A stretch of DNA of 64,000 nt from Cryphonectria parasitica EP155 (Eukaryota; Ascomycota; Sordariomycetes; Diaporthales; Cryphonectriaceae): NCBI RefSeq assembly GCF_011745365.1, contig NW_024468911.1, forward strand, positions 4,210,759-4,274,758. Reading direction: 5' to 3'. The notes beneath the pieces are model-generated. The model did not search any database. It was not told where the DNA came from and saw only the letters and a list, made by a program, of their open reading frames with translations. How positions within the stretch are numbered: the stretch's first letter is position 1; each line of letters opens with the position of its first letter. The position numbers and the translations under genes were made by a program. Of the stretch, positions 23,540 to 34,046 are shown piece by piece.

Positions 23540-24057
23540 TCAGGATGGGTCCTTCAGGTTGTCCGTGGCTGCAGCAGAACGCGAGAAAGATCAGCGACAT
23601 CAAGGCCTGCACCTGAGGAACCACCACCGACCAAAGGGAGGACCAATGAACTTTTCTCACCTTCTAGATGAAACAGAACATTCGACTGGTAGTTCTTGAA
23701 CATTTGGGCGACGAGTTCAATGTTCATGTTCTGGATGTTGATCTCCTAAAGGGGACGGGTTAGGAACCGTGAATCTCATCATTTGATGTACTGGTTCATA
23801 AAGTTCCTCACCTGCAGGGTCTTGTTCATCACCACAATAGACTCATTTAGTTTCTCCTGCAATGCTCTCGTTAAAAATACGGCAAGGTCCTTGAAAGGCT
23901 ATTTTGGTCAAGCTGAGGAGACTCACGACATTGGTGATGATGCGAGAGAGGAGGAGGTTCTGCTGGTGTTCGTGCGGGCTCTCCTGTAGGAAAGGTTAAC
24001 ACGATTGATTTTTCAGGCTAGTTCCATCAGATTTTTCAGTGGAAACAAACGTACCAT
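23540..24057 (-). CDS. dad4: DASH complex subunit Dad4
   Basis: Small outer-kinetochore protein of the DASH/Dam1 ring, which couples chromosomes to microtubules. Five exons: 24055-24057 (ATG only), 23927-23983, 23812-23856, 23661-23745 and 23540-23568; introns of 71, 70, 66, 92 nt. The spliced protein has 72 residues, the family length, reading [55 protein letters not shown]... and ending in [12 protein letters not shown]. That matches Dad4 (MENPHEQ..., [19 protein letters not shown]) almost throughout. All donors are GTGAGN except GTACGT at intron 1. The gene is easily missed because no exon exceeds 85 nt. It is divergent from ies6. Confidence 0.94.
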
Positions 24058-24427
24058 GGTGTAATGTGTTGTAGAGAGCTGCGTCCACTTCTCTCTTCTT
24101 TCTCTCCTCAGAGTTTGGCTTTGGGTGTTGATGTTGATGAGGGTTGCCAGGGTTGGGTTGCTCGCAGCAGGGTTGTCGCGTTGAGACCGTGTTGAACGAT
24201 GAACGGACCGTGCGACACTGTCAACAGGACTGTATGCCCTCACCCACCTATTTACGGTGCTGTGCCTACTGCGTGCAATACTGGAGAACATAGCTATGAG
24301 CTTTGACCAAACAGCCAAACACACTCGCGAATCCTCACCTTCCCAACCCTTCTACCACCGCCACGATCCAACGTTCCCAAGTTTCCATCACAGACGCACC
24401 ACCCTCTCATTCCTCTCTCCAACAAAG

Positions 24428-25123
24428 ATGGCCACCACCGACCAGGGTGCTCCTCCCAAAGACCCCAAGGAAGCCAAAGACGAGGCCCAGGCCGCCCACT
24501 ACGCCCTCCTCAACGAGCTCGACATCCACGCCATCCACAAGAACTTCCGCTCCCCGACCTGGAAGCCCAACCAGCGCCGCAACAAGAACATCAAGACCAT
24601 CCTAGGCGACGCCTCGCGCAAGGAAGCCTCCGCCTCCTCCATTGCCGCCACCCCGCTGGAGAACGGCTCCGGCACCGCGACGCCCACGGGCGTCGGCCAG
24701 CACGACGACGGCCTCTCGACCAGCGGCACCAGCACCCCGGCCAACGGCGACATCGCCTCCTCGGCCTCACCCTCTGTCGCCGCCGCGGCCGGCGCCAACG
24801 GCCAGCCCAACCTCGCCCAGGCCTCCCGCAGCCTGTCGAAGCTCGTGCTCGAGAAGTCGCTGCGCGCGGGCCAGACGCCCGGCGGGCTCGCCGCGGGAGG
24901 CGCCGGCGGGCCCTCGGCCACCTACACCAATATCGAGAGCGCCCCGAGCCTGGCGCCGCAGAGGCGGTACTGTGATATCACGGGCCTCAAGGGGAACTAC
25001 TCTGACCCCAAGACACGCCTGCGCTATCACAATGCTGAGGTGTTTGGCCTGATTCGGGGCTTGCCGCAGGGGTACGCAGAGCAGTACCTCGAAGCGAGAG
25101 GGGCACATACAGTTCTGAAGTGA
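24428..25123 (+). CDS. ies6: Ies6, INO80 complex subunit (YL1_C domain)
   Basis: Nuclear INO80 subunit that partners Arp5 (gene at 4473-7033). No intron; 231 residues from ATG 24428 (MATTDQGAPPKD), chosen over in-frame upstream starts because the upstream part is low-complexity leader. Near the N-terminus HKNFRSPTWKPNQRRNKNIK matches the conserved Ies6 stretch. The middle is Ala/Gly/Ser-rich linker. The end is the YL1_C domain: RRYCDITGLKGNYSDPKTRL, then RYHNAEVFGLIRGLPQGYAE and YLEARGAHTVLK. Identity is firm. Confidence 0.93.
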   Translation: MATTDQGAPPKDPKEAKDEAQAAHYALLNELDIHAIHKNFRSPTWKPNQRRNKNIKTILGDASRKEASASSIAATPLENGSGTATPTGVGQHDDGLSTSGTSTPANGDIASSASPSVAAAAGANGQPNLAQASRSLSKLVLEKSLRAGQTPGGLAAGGAGGPSATYTNIESAPSLAPQRRYCDITGLKGNYSDPKTRLRYHNAEVFGLIRGLPQGYAEQYLEARGAHTVLK

Positions 25124-26089
25124 GCAGGGAGTGGGAAAGTCTTCCTGCTTACTGTTGCAAAGGGGGTGGGCTCATGGTTTTTTCTTCTTCTTTTCTTTTC
25201 TGTTCTTTTTCGGTTCAATATGGCTGCGGTGCCAGCTACAGAGGGAGGGAATTCGCATGGCGTTTTGGGATCTTGGTTCTCTTCTACTAGGGACAGCACT
25301 GCAACACGTGCATGAGGCGGGCTGGGGAAAAGCTGGGTCATGGAAGTATCTTTAATATACCTGGGACGTCGTTTTGTGGGGTGAAGGGCTGAGATGAGAG
25401 CACGCATTCATTTGAGCCCGACCAGAAAACCTTATGGATAGAAAGAGGAAGATATATGATATGTGTGACCAACAAAGTCAAACCCCAACTACGCACCCGA
25501 AGTCTCTCGATCACGGGATGACAGCTGACGCTCCGGCTTAATCGTGATCAGGAAGTTTGTTCTCTGCCAAAATCAAAATTTTGAAGGCCGACAGTTCACT
25601 GAGAACGTATGGGGAACACGGAAACTCAGTTTGCCTGACATGGAGTGCCAGGCCGTCGGGGCAAAAAATAAAAAAAAGGGTAGTCGATGAGAAATTGAGA
25701 ATGGAGGAAGAGGAAGAAGGAATTCAGAAACGCCCATGTTTACTCTTCCTCAAATTGAGAGGCCAACACAAGGGAACCTACCTACGCACACCTCTCGCGA
25801 CTGAGTTCCTACTTTTTTTCTTATCAAATGTGAAGATGACAGCCAGCGGCGTATTTGCTCGCTATAGTGAGTGATGCGATGGTTGCGTGAAGTGTAGCAA
25901 AGTTGTGTACTGTGATTTCCTGACTACGAAGACAGAGATTTTGATGAATCGCTGTGGATTTAAAGGTGGTCCGTGCCCGTGGTGCCTTACGTAATGGTAT
26001 TGTCCTCTTTTCCAACGGCGAGCCCCCTCCCTGCAAGAAGCATGGCTTATATTTCTGATTTAATATTACTATGACTTCTTCTACTTACT
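25124..26089. other. Convergent intergenic region, no gene seen
   Basis: 3' flanks of ies6 and the reductase gene. A T-rich stretch follows the ies6 stop. Nothing conserved recognised. Confidence 0.6.
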
Positions 26090-27184
26090 TTATAAAGCCT
26101 TGCCATTGGCCTTGTCTTGTTCAAGTAGTTCCAGATATTGCGGCACGAGATCATCAAGCATGTCCTCCAGGCCCCGAAGCTCGAACCCAAATATTTCGTG
26201 GAACTTGCCCAGGTTCCAGTTGACGTTGGCCTTGGACGGCCAGTCGCCCTCGCCTGCGAGTAGGCCCTTCTTCACCTCTTCAGGCCAATTCCTCCTGACG
26301 ATCGGATAAACATCATTCCATTCAATCCTGAGTGCCATCACGTAGCTCGATATGCCCTTGCTGGACCCTGAAACAGGCGTCCTCACGGCCACAAGATCCA
26401 GACTCTTATTGACAGCCTTGACAACGTCATCGAGAAGGATGCCGACAGACACCGACCTCGCGGGTTGCTGTCCTTGCAGTCTCTTTACGCCGTCCGCGGC
26501 AATGACTTGAAGGAGCAGTTGGTTCGAGGTGGCCATCAGTTCCGACAGGTTCGTGGCGAGCGGGTGTTGGCCAAAGCAGTAGGCTGGTGCCAAATTGATC
26601 AGGTCGAAGTCGATACCATCCCTCCCAGCCTTCTCCATCCACTCCACCGACCTCCTGAAAGCTGCAGTTTTGGCCGCGCAATAAGCGAGCAAAGGGTTGA
26701 CGTAGGGCGGGCCAAACTCTTCGTTGGGTGTGTCGTCGATGAAAATCTCCTTGGGAGGCTCGTAGTCACCTCCCACAATATCAGGATTGATGAATGCTGC
26801 GACGGAGGACATGATGATCACCCTCTTGACAGTACTAATACGACGCGCACTTTCCAGCGCGGACAGGGTACAGTCGATGGTAGGCTGGATGAAGTCGTCT
26901 TGCTGATCCCCAAAGGGTAACGGTGTGCCACAGTGGATGATGAAGGCAGTGCCTGCTGCCGCTTCGTCCAGGGCGCCTGGGACAGCCAGGTCGGGAACGA
27001 TGAAATACTTGCAGGCGGAGGCCTTGTTGAGGTTGGCGAGGACAGGCGCCTCTTGAAGCCTCTTGGCCTTGGCCTGGCTCCTCACCACGATGTGTGCTGT
27101 ATACCCAGACTTGAGAAGATCAACGAGAATGGCAGAGCCCAGGTAGCCCGTGGCGCCTGTAATGGTGACCTTTCCTTGCGCCAT
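26090..27184 (-). CDS. NAD(P)-dependent extended SDR reductase
   Basis: Member of the dihydroflavonol-4-reductase/cinnamoyl-CoA reductase-like extended SDR group; fungal substrates are usually unknown. Seen: N-terminal dinucleotide-binding motif VTITGATGYLGSAI, HIVVRSQAKAKRL in the cofactor-specificity region, VKRVIIMSSVAAF with the active-site Ser, and YCAAK as the YxxxK catalytic pair. Length is 364 residues from ATG 27184 (MAQGKVTITG), the normal SDR start. An in-frame ATG at 27355 would add 57 residues without domain features, so it is less likely. No intron. Neighbours give no pathway context. Confidence 0.85.
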   Translation of the reverse strand: MAQGKVTITGATGYLGSAILVDLLKSGYTAHIVVRSQAKAKRLQEAPVLANLNKASACKYFIVPDLAVPGALDEAAAGTAFIIHCGTPLPFGDQQDDFIQPTIDCTLSALESARRISTVKRVIIMSSVAAFINPDIVGGDYEPPKEIFIDDTPNEEFGPPYVNPLLAYCAAKTAAFRRSVEWMEKAGRDGIDFDLINLAPAYCFGQHPLATNLSELMATSNQLLLQVIAADGVKRLQGQQPARSVSVGILLDDVVKAVNKSLDLVAVRTPVSGSSKGISSYVMALRIEWNDVYPIVRRNWPEEVKKGLLAGEGDWPSKANVNWNLGKFHEIFGFELRGLEDMLDDLVPQYLELLEQDKANGKAL

Positions 27185-28110
27185 GCTGTAGAGGTTGCAA
27201 TGGAATGCAGAAAGTTGAATTGCGAATTTACGGATCTCAGCACAAGGGGAATGTTGAGATGATGATCCATCTTGCCATGGCGGCGGCGAGCCCTCTCTTC
27301 TAGGCCCCGCTGGCCCCCCTACCTTTCGAGAGGAGAGAACTACTCCCTTTGCCATCGTCCCGACCGATCACGAGGACATCTGGCCTCAGAGCCAACAGAG
27401 CTTATCGTCCCATCGCGATATATCCCTATCACGTCTGCAGGCATGACCAACTCATCAGCGGTGTGATATGCTTGGTATGTTGTTTGCTCACCCATGATCC
27501 TTGCATAGCCGAGACGTCAATTGGAACTGTCCTGCCCGGTTATAGGTGCGGAACGGTGATGTGGAACTGCGATTGGGTAATGATGGTAGTGTTAGAGGGG
27601 AGGGGTGGAAACGAGGGTTCAGGTGAAGAGTGGTGGTGCATGCTAGGCAGTGGGAAGATGATCAGTTATTGCGACGCACCGCAGGCCCAACGTGCAGGCA
27701 AGTACGGAGCACACCGAGAACTGCCTAGACCAAGTACTTGGTAAGTACTTAGCTGTGTACCTTACTGACTTGCTTCTGTGGCAAGTAATACACAACACTT
27801 AGTTAGTGGTGCAACCCCTGAAGCCATGGGAGCCAGCGTCGGAGCTTTAGAGGTCCATGTACTAAAGTATCTAGTGCAGCTGTGGCAGAGGGACCCCTGT
27901 TTCACTGCATTCAGTCAGTAGTGCATGCGGCGCAAGGGCAAAAGAAACCACCTTTCAAAACATTTTCGAGTTCCAATCCCCCCTCATACTGCAGATAAAG
28001 GCGTTTGCCCGCCCGCCCGCCCACCAGCCGTCCAGACCTTGCCGACGATTCGAATCGTGTGTATCGGACACCTCTCTCTTGGCCCAACTGTTCCAGCCAA
28101 GATGCCCACA
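27185..28110. other. Divergent promoter region with palindromes
   Basis: Between the reductase and got1. It holds two abutting perfect palindromes, CCAAGTACTTGG (27730-27741) and TAAGTACTTA (27742-27751). No gene supported. Confidence 0.6.
27730..27751. repeat. Two adjacent AAGTACTT-centred palindromes
   Basis: A 12-bp and a 10-bp perfect palindrome lie back to back. The core recurs at 17236-17245 and 54494-54503. Confidence 0.85.
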
Positions 28111-28771
28111 ATGTGGATGTCGGATGCCCAAAGTATGCGACCCCGTGCCCGTCCGCCCTCGCGCTGGCAGCACGCGACGCTCGAGTAGTTGCAAGAGTTG
28201 TCTTCGTGATGGCTGACGAGAAACTATGTCGCACTAGAAATTGGGGTGGCCTTCTGCTCCGGCGGTGGCTTCTTCCTGATAGGAGGCGTGATGCTGTTCT
28301 TTGATCGAGCAATGTGAGCGCTTCAGGACCCATCTTCCTCCCTACGAACAAGACAATCGTCGCTGACCGCACCTTTCTCCTCCAGGCTGGCAATGGGAAA
28401 TGTATGCGCCCCGTCAAACCGACCCGATCCTTCTCCTTCCGACCGTACTGACGCACGTTACTGAACAACAGATTCTTTTCCTGATCGGTCTCACTATAAT
28501 AATTGGCCCTGCAAAGACCGTCCTCTTCTTCGCGCGCAAGCAGAAGGCAAAGGGAACCGCGGCGTTCTTTGGTGGTCTCGTCCTCATTTTGATGCGCTGG
28601 CCGCTGATTGGGTTCTGTGTCGAGCTGTACGGCATTATGGTTCTATTTGGTGACTTCCTGGGCACGATCGCTGCATTTGCAAGGAACATACCAGTCGTGG
28701 GCCCGTACATTGGATTGGTGATAGATCGTATGGGTATTGGTGCGAGACGGAATGCTGAATTGCCAGTGTGA
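28111..28771 (+). CDS. got1: Got1, Golgi membrane transport protein
   Basis: Small polytopic membrane protein of ER-Golgi traffic. Four exons: 28111-28132, 28238-28313, 28386-28401 (16 nt) and 28472-28771; introns 105, 72 and 70 nt; 137 residues. The join reads MWMSDAQ|K|IGVAFCSGGGFFLIGGVMLF, then DRAM|LAMGN|ILFLIGLTIIIGP, matching the Got1 family start MWL(S/T)..QK. Four hydrophobic segments are visible, including FFGGLVLILMRWPLIGF and ELYGIMVLFGDFLGTIAAFA. An ATG nine bases upstream (28102) is in frame and could be used, adding three residues. Identity is firm. Confidence 0.93.
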
Positions 28772-29253
28772 TGATGGATGGAACTGGTTTCCGCCCATGT
28801 CTTTGGGTAGGCGCGGCACAGGAGTTTTTCTTCTTGACACTTTGGAAGCTGGTACTGGCTGTATCATGCTCATGTAGACGGGCGTTCATTGGCGGCGGTA
28901 TACCCATAGTATTAAAAGATGTGTCTCTATATCTTCGAACCAGGGCGGTTCAGAAAGCAATACCGGCAGCAATTTCGTGTTTGATGTGAGGGATTCTGTC
29001 CCATCCGGGGGGGAGACCAGCTCTTCGTCTTTTCGAAGCACGTGGTATGCAGAAGACCATGTGATTCCTTCCCGCTGTCAAAATGGATGTTTCCTAAGAT
29101 TCAGGCTTGCTCTATAGACTCAACGCAACAGAATCAACGCAAAACCGCACAGCCACAGCCAGGTATGTGGCCCACGCACCACTTCCCAATCGGTGCCTTT
29201 TCATCACCACAAGTTTCGACCTTGAACTCCGACCCGCCATCGCCGGCTTGCGC
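28772..29253. other. Convergent 3' region, no gene seen
   Basis: 3' flanks of got1 and profilin. Nothing else recognised. Confidence 0.55.
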
Positions 29254-30037
29254 TTAGTAACCCTGGCCGACCAGGTAATCCTTCAGCGACTCGACAGTCT
29301 GTGTTGCGTTTCCTGCGACGCCGGCCTCGCCATGGTGTCCAACCAGGATGGCCTGCTTCGACTTGGAGATGCAGATACCCTCACGACCCTACGTAAAACC
29401 CCCCACTCCCGTCAGTATTTGGCCTGCTGCTCCTTGGTTCCACACGAGGCAGAGAGAGAGAGAGAGAGAGAAAAAAGGGCAGATCATTCTCGTACCTTGC
29501 GGGCGTAGACGCTGCCCTCATCGTTCTTTGTGAGCACGAACCGCTCGCCGGCAACGTGCAGACCCTCAGCGAATGCCTTGTCGACGGCAGCCTGGTCGCC
29601 GCTCACGATACTCGCGATGTTCTTCATCTCCGCGGCGCTGATCTGATTTGGGTACCCTCACGTCAGCCAGCTGCACCTGCCCCCAATGTCCCGTCTTTGT
29701 TCGTCCGAGCGTTTCCTCTCTCATGGGGAATCATCTCGTGGTGCCAACCCCCGGGACGGCGGTGTATCTCGTGATGCGTACCGTGAAGCCGGCGCTAGTA
29801 GCCCAAGCGCTGTCGCCGGCGATGCTGATGATAGCTCCCTTGTCAATGTGGCCAGTGCCGACCAGGCTTTTCAAAGGACATGTTCGTTAGCACTATCGTG
29901 TATCGTTCGTCGGGGAGCGATGGTGGTGGGTGTTGCGGGTTGTGGTCAGTACCTGGTGTCAACATAAGCTGGAACGATATTAGCTTCATTGCCTCCAAGG
30001 TGGGGTTCAGGAGGGCAGCAGTACCTTGCCACGACAT
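29254..30037 (-). CDS. Profilin
   Basis: Actin-monomer and poly-proline binding protein. Five exons: 30025-30037 (13 nt), 29953-29968 (16 nt), 29782-29866, 29496-29642 and 29254-29388; introns 56, 86, 139 and 107 nt; 131 residues, the usual size. Reads MSWQ|AYVDTS|LVGTGHIDKGAIISIAGDS, WATSAGFT|ISAAEMKNI, then GSVYARK|GREGICISKSKQAILVGHHG and ends KDYLVGQGY. The MSWQAYVD start, the IxxxxG(D)S(A)WA segment and the C-terminal YL..QGY are profilin hallmarks. Intron 4 carries an AG microsatellite. Identity is firm; only the two tiny 5' exons make it easy to misannotate. Confidence 0.95.
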
Positions 30038-33000
30038 CTTTGTTAAATGTTTTCTTTAAAGGAGGGGGCTGTAGATGATAAATGCAAAGATGCGAAAGAT
30101 ATCAAAGAGGTCTTCCTGAAGGTCTAGCAGCTAGATTGTCACTGCTTCCGGTCGTCGGCGGTAAAGGAAAAAGGAGGTTTGGATAAGTGTTGCGTTTGGG
30201 CATGGAAATGTTGTCACGGCTAACTTCCAGCTTGCTGTTAGGCATTCCTGCCTTTTTTATCCGATACATTATGTAAGCAAAGGCGGGGCAGAAAACGCAT
30301 GCGGAGGGGACTCGACTGTTGGCGTTTGTGGCCTGTGTTGTTTGGTGGTTCCATCATTTCCTCCATCACGGGGATAAAAAAAATAAGACGATCCAAATTG
30401 ATCTCTTTGACCCACTCGCTCACACACTTCCTCTACACCTTTCTCTTTCAGGTCCAAGGAATGTTGACGCTTTTTTTCTGTTACTCGTCACACGTCAAGG
30501 AATGAGTTTAGTCAGCACATGTCATTTACTGCCGTGGCACCTTGGGGAGCACCGCTTTCAAGGTGCTCTGCGTGTCCTTAGCAAAAGGGGAAAAGGAGGG
30601 GGGAAAGAGAGAAGAAAAAGAAGAAAGAAGGAAGATAGGGGGAGGGGGGGGGGAGGTTTCGACAACAACAGTTGACCGCTTTTGGTAGGTTTCCGCAAGA
30701 ATGCGATGGATCAGTCGAAGCGGTAAAGAGAGTGTGACCTGTCGTCCCAGCTCCTCTTTGTCGACCTCAGGAGGCTTTGAATTTTGGCGACTTGGTCTTG
30801 TCGATCTTGCTTGTCGTCTCTGTTCTTCGTTACATATATGTTTTGTCAGTCGAATCAGTAATGTAATATACGACGTGACACGTAGGCCTTGTCAGGTTCT
30901 AAGGCGCCTTTCGACACGGCGTAACGGCGACCGTCATCAGCCATATGCATCTCCTGTACCGAACCAATGACCTTCGAGCATATTTGGGAATGGAAAGTTC
31001 TCATTACGCACGCAGCTACCCATACACAGTATAAACCCAGCTCGTCTCTTGCACCGGATAGACCCTCTGCATTCATGCCCATGCGTGCTCTCGGATGCGC
31101 GACATTCCAGACTCTTGCCTAATGTCTGTCGAATCACATCCTCGGACGACGTTGGGTCAAGTCATTAGGTCCGGAATTGGGTTTCCCCAAGTGCTTTCGA
31201 CGATGATGGGAGCTGAAGAGATTCTTTGGGCAATTCTAAACCTTGTCAAATCTGCACAGACTTGCTCGTCCGGAAATATGGTTTGCGATCAGCAAAAAAT
31301 TCGCCGCACACACGAAGTTCATCTGCATTTTGCATCCCCATCAGCACAGATTGCCGAGCTTCCATTGATTGGCAGACGATCCTCACAAGCCCCAGCAAGG
31401 CTGGCTCAATTTGCGCCTGAAAGTTCTGGTAATGCAGTGCGCCGCGGTTGATCTTGCCCGTGTCCGTTCATGAGATCTGATCGTCAGATCAAGCTTAACG
31501 GGACCGATCCGTCGGCGGCGCCACGGTCTGTCTCTATGACACCCGTGGACGGCAGCATCCGTCCTTACTTAAGACGTCAGAGAGGAGCGTAGCTGCAGAG
31601 ATGCTGACCCCTTGTCTACAAGGCTCATAACACGGCTCAGAACCCCATGTTCTTCAAACCTTAAAACCCCTCATGCCCTCTCGCCGACGGAACAATTCGA
31701 GACCTAGTTTCTTCAACGCAGGGTCTGATCAGGGTTCTGGAAGCCTTCTCCTTCTTCAAACCACCCAGAAAAACCAAAAGTTCATGTTTCAGCCGCAAAC
31801 ATCAGACATTACACCCCATACAAATGTTCGGACCAGATGAAACGAAGCCATCAATTGATAGCCAACATCCCCCGACATTCACACAGATTCGATTCGATCT
31901 TGGTCTAGATCGGCGTTGTCAAGAGTGGAAGGTCCAGCAGTGTGAGAAAAGACCGCTCACATCATGGCCATCCTAACTCTCTGGCGAAGGGGGCTAGTCC
32001 TCACCTTGTTGAGCGCTGGCCGCATACCTGCTGTAGAAATAGGTCCTTCACCAGTCACTGCGCGTGAGGCCCGACTACTTGTGTATACGATGGTACACGG
32101 CTGGTCGCTGAATAAGATGGTCGACGCCAAGCAATTTAAAGTTTCGTGGGTGCCGAGATACTGCAGGCCTTACAATGCAATGCTGCAATGGTACTCTAGG
32201 AGATGAAAGGATTGCACACCAATTTTCCTAGGATTCAACCTTCTCACTACCACGGCAGTGTAGACAAAATTGGGTACTTTGGATGTTTGGGGGGGCAAGG
32301 TTCTGAACCCCTTGGAGTATTGCATATGATGACACACCCCTTCGAGCGACCAATTAGCTTTTTTGCTAGTCTTTAGGCTAGCATTTTTGCGCTCAAAGGT
32401 CCTCATTTCAGAGGCGCCCACTCTCATTCTCTCTCGTCCAAAGTCTGGACCATGCCTGCCGAGGTCAAATTACAGCTATGAAAGGATGAGCCTTGTGGGA
32501 CGCTGTTGCAACGTCGTCGCAATCACGGCTGGGCCTGGCTGTCTATTAACCCATATCTCGTCATGGCAGGTACACACACCAAAACTTGTGGGCACACAGT
32601 TGGCTGTGGTTGCGATCATGCGATGATTGGACGCTGATGCTTGAGCCTCGTAAAATTGGAAATGGCCCTCTATTGCTGCACCACACACACATACACACAC
32701 ACACATATTTCACTTACAGGGCGGCGGCCACTTGGGCTCAGGGAGAGAGATGTTTTCTCCCACTCAAAGAAGCCGAATCAGCCGACTTCTTCCACCCACG
32801 GGTCTTGATAGTCAGCCAGCAGCCCCTTCGGAATATGATGTTGCATCGAGCGGCGGAATGGTTCAGACTGGAGAACCTTGGACAACCTGAAACCACAATT
32901 CTTCCGTCACGAAGGACAAGGCAGTTCTACTAAACCCCGCCGTACGCCGTGCGACAAGGGTCCATCCTGGTTTGACCCGGGGGGTCCCACACGGCCAACG

Positions 33001-34046
33001 ACATCCCCGTGGTCATCAATCCGCCAGTTCGCAGATTACATGCAGCCATGCGACCACCACGACGAGCAAGCAGTACTGAGGCTCTCGTGTGCTTCGACTC
33101 CTTGCTGCCTTTACAACAACCCAGAGAGGCAACAGGACTGGAAATGGTTGTCCATCATCACAACAGACGGGACAAGAGAAGCTTCGTGGCCCCCCGGTGT
33201 GTGCTGTACTAAGGTGGGGGTGCAAGTTTCGAGATAAATGAAATGAGAGCAAGCAACCCTGCGGATGACTGGTCCTGCCCGTCCTGCCCGTCCTGCCCGA
33301 CCCTAGAAGGCGCGCTAGGAGATGACAAGATGAATTAAAGGGTGGGCTCCTCAACAGCCTAGCCTGGCAGGAAGGCGCGGCACGCAATCACAATTGCTGC
33401 AGGAAAGAACCCACACTGGCCGAAAAGGTGCTCACCGATCAGAAGATGAGTGAGTGCAGCTACTAAACATAAGCGCAGCTGAAGGAGAGTATCTACTTAC
33501 AATAGCACAAACGGTCTAGTACCTTGTTCGTTGGAAGAGGAAGAAGAAGGCTTGTTATCCACCGCAGATCTTCCACGGCATGTTCATCCTCCTCCTCCTC
33601 CTCCTTCTTCTTCTCCATTCTCTTCCTTCCCCAACCTTCGACGGATCTCAGATCAACAAGAACGAAGCAACAATCATCTCCATATACACATATCGTCACA
33701 TATACGGGCAACATTGGCACACGAGGGCATGAGGAGGTCTTTTGTTTATACATGAGAAACTTTGGTTGTGGTGGGCTTACTTTCCTTGGCCACGGGTGCA
33801 GAACCGAGACAAGAGTGTGTCAGGCTTTCCCCTGCAATCCTAAATGGATACCTTTCCCGGCAACATTGCCTCAAAATCGCTGGCAACCCCCCTCTTCTCA
33901 CAAATAAACCATCTGTACGCCGGGCCTTGGAATTCCCTGCTGCTTGAGCCCGCTGCGCTGCATAAACTCGTCATCAACATCCAACGCTTTGCGGGCGGCC
34001 CTGGTTCTGCTGCTTCTTCTACGCTCTCCCCAACCGACGAGCCAAC
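30038..34046. other. 4.0-kb gene-poor region
   Basis: Only short unrelated frames occur here. I see no transposon ends, no tRNA and no conserved domain. Small structures: an inverted repeat GATCTGA-TCG-TCAGATC at 31474-31490 and three tandem CCTGCCCGT units near 33272-33300. An 80-codon ATG frame at 31964-32206 begins with a hydrophobic stretch, but support is too weak to call a gene. Ends are presumably promoters of profilin and of the gene at 34047. Confidence 0.55.

Noticed and set aside
25124..25310. 61-codon open tail with a hydrophobic patch after the ies6 TGA
   Set aside because: The hydrophobic residues come from a T-rich run; Ies6 normally ends after the YL1_C domain.
29134..29253. 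39-codon open tail after the profilin TAA
   Set aside because: Profilin is complete at QGY; the tail is short and no splice or readthrough context is seen.
31095..31451. 118-codon frame in the gene-poor region
   Set aside because: No recognisable motif; length is within chance for this base composition.
31964..32206. 80-codon frame with a signal-peptide-like start
   Set aside because: Only the N-terminal hydrophobicity supports it; no Cys pattern, conservation or promoter evidence visible.
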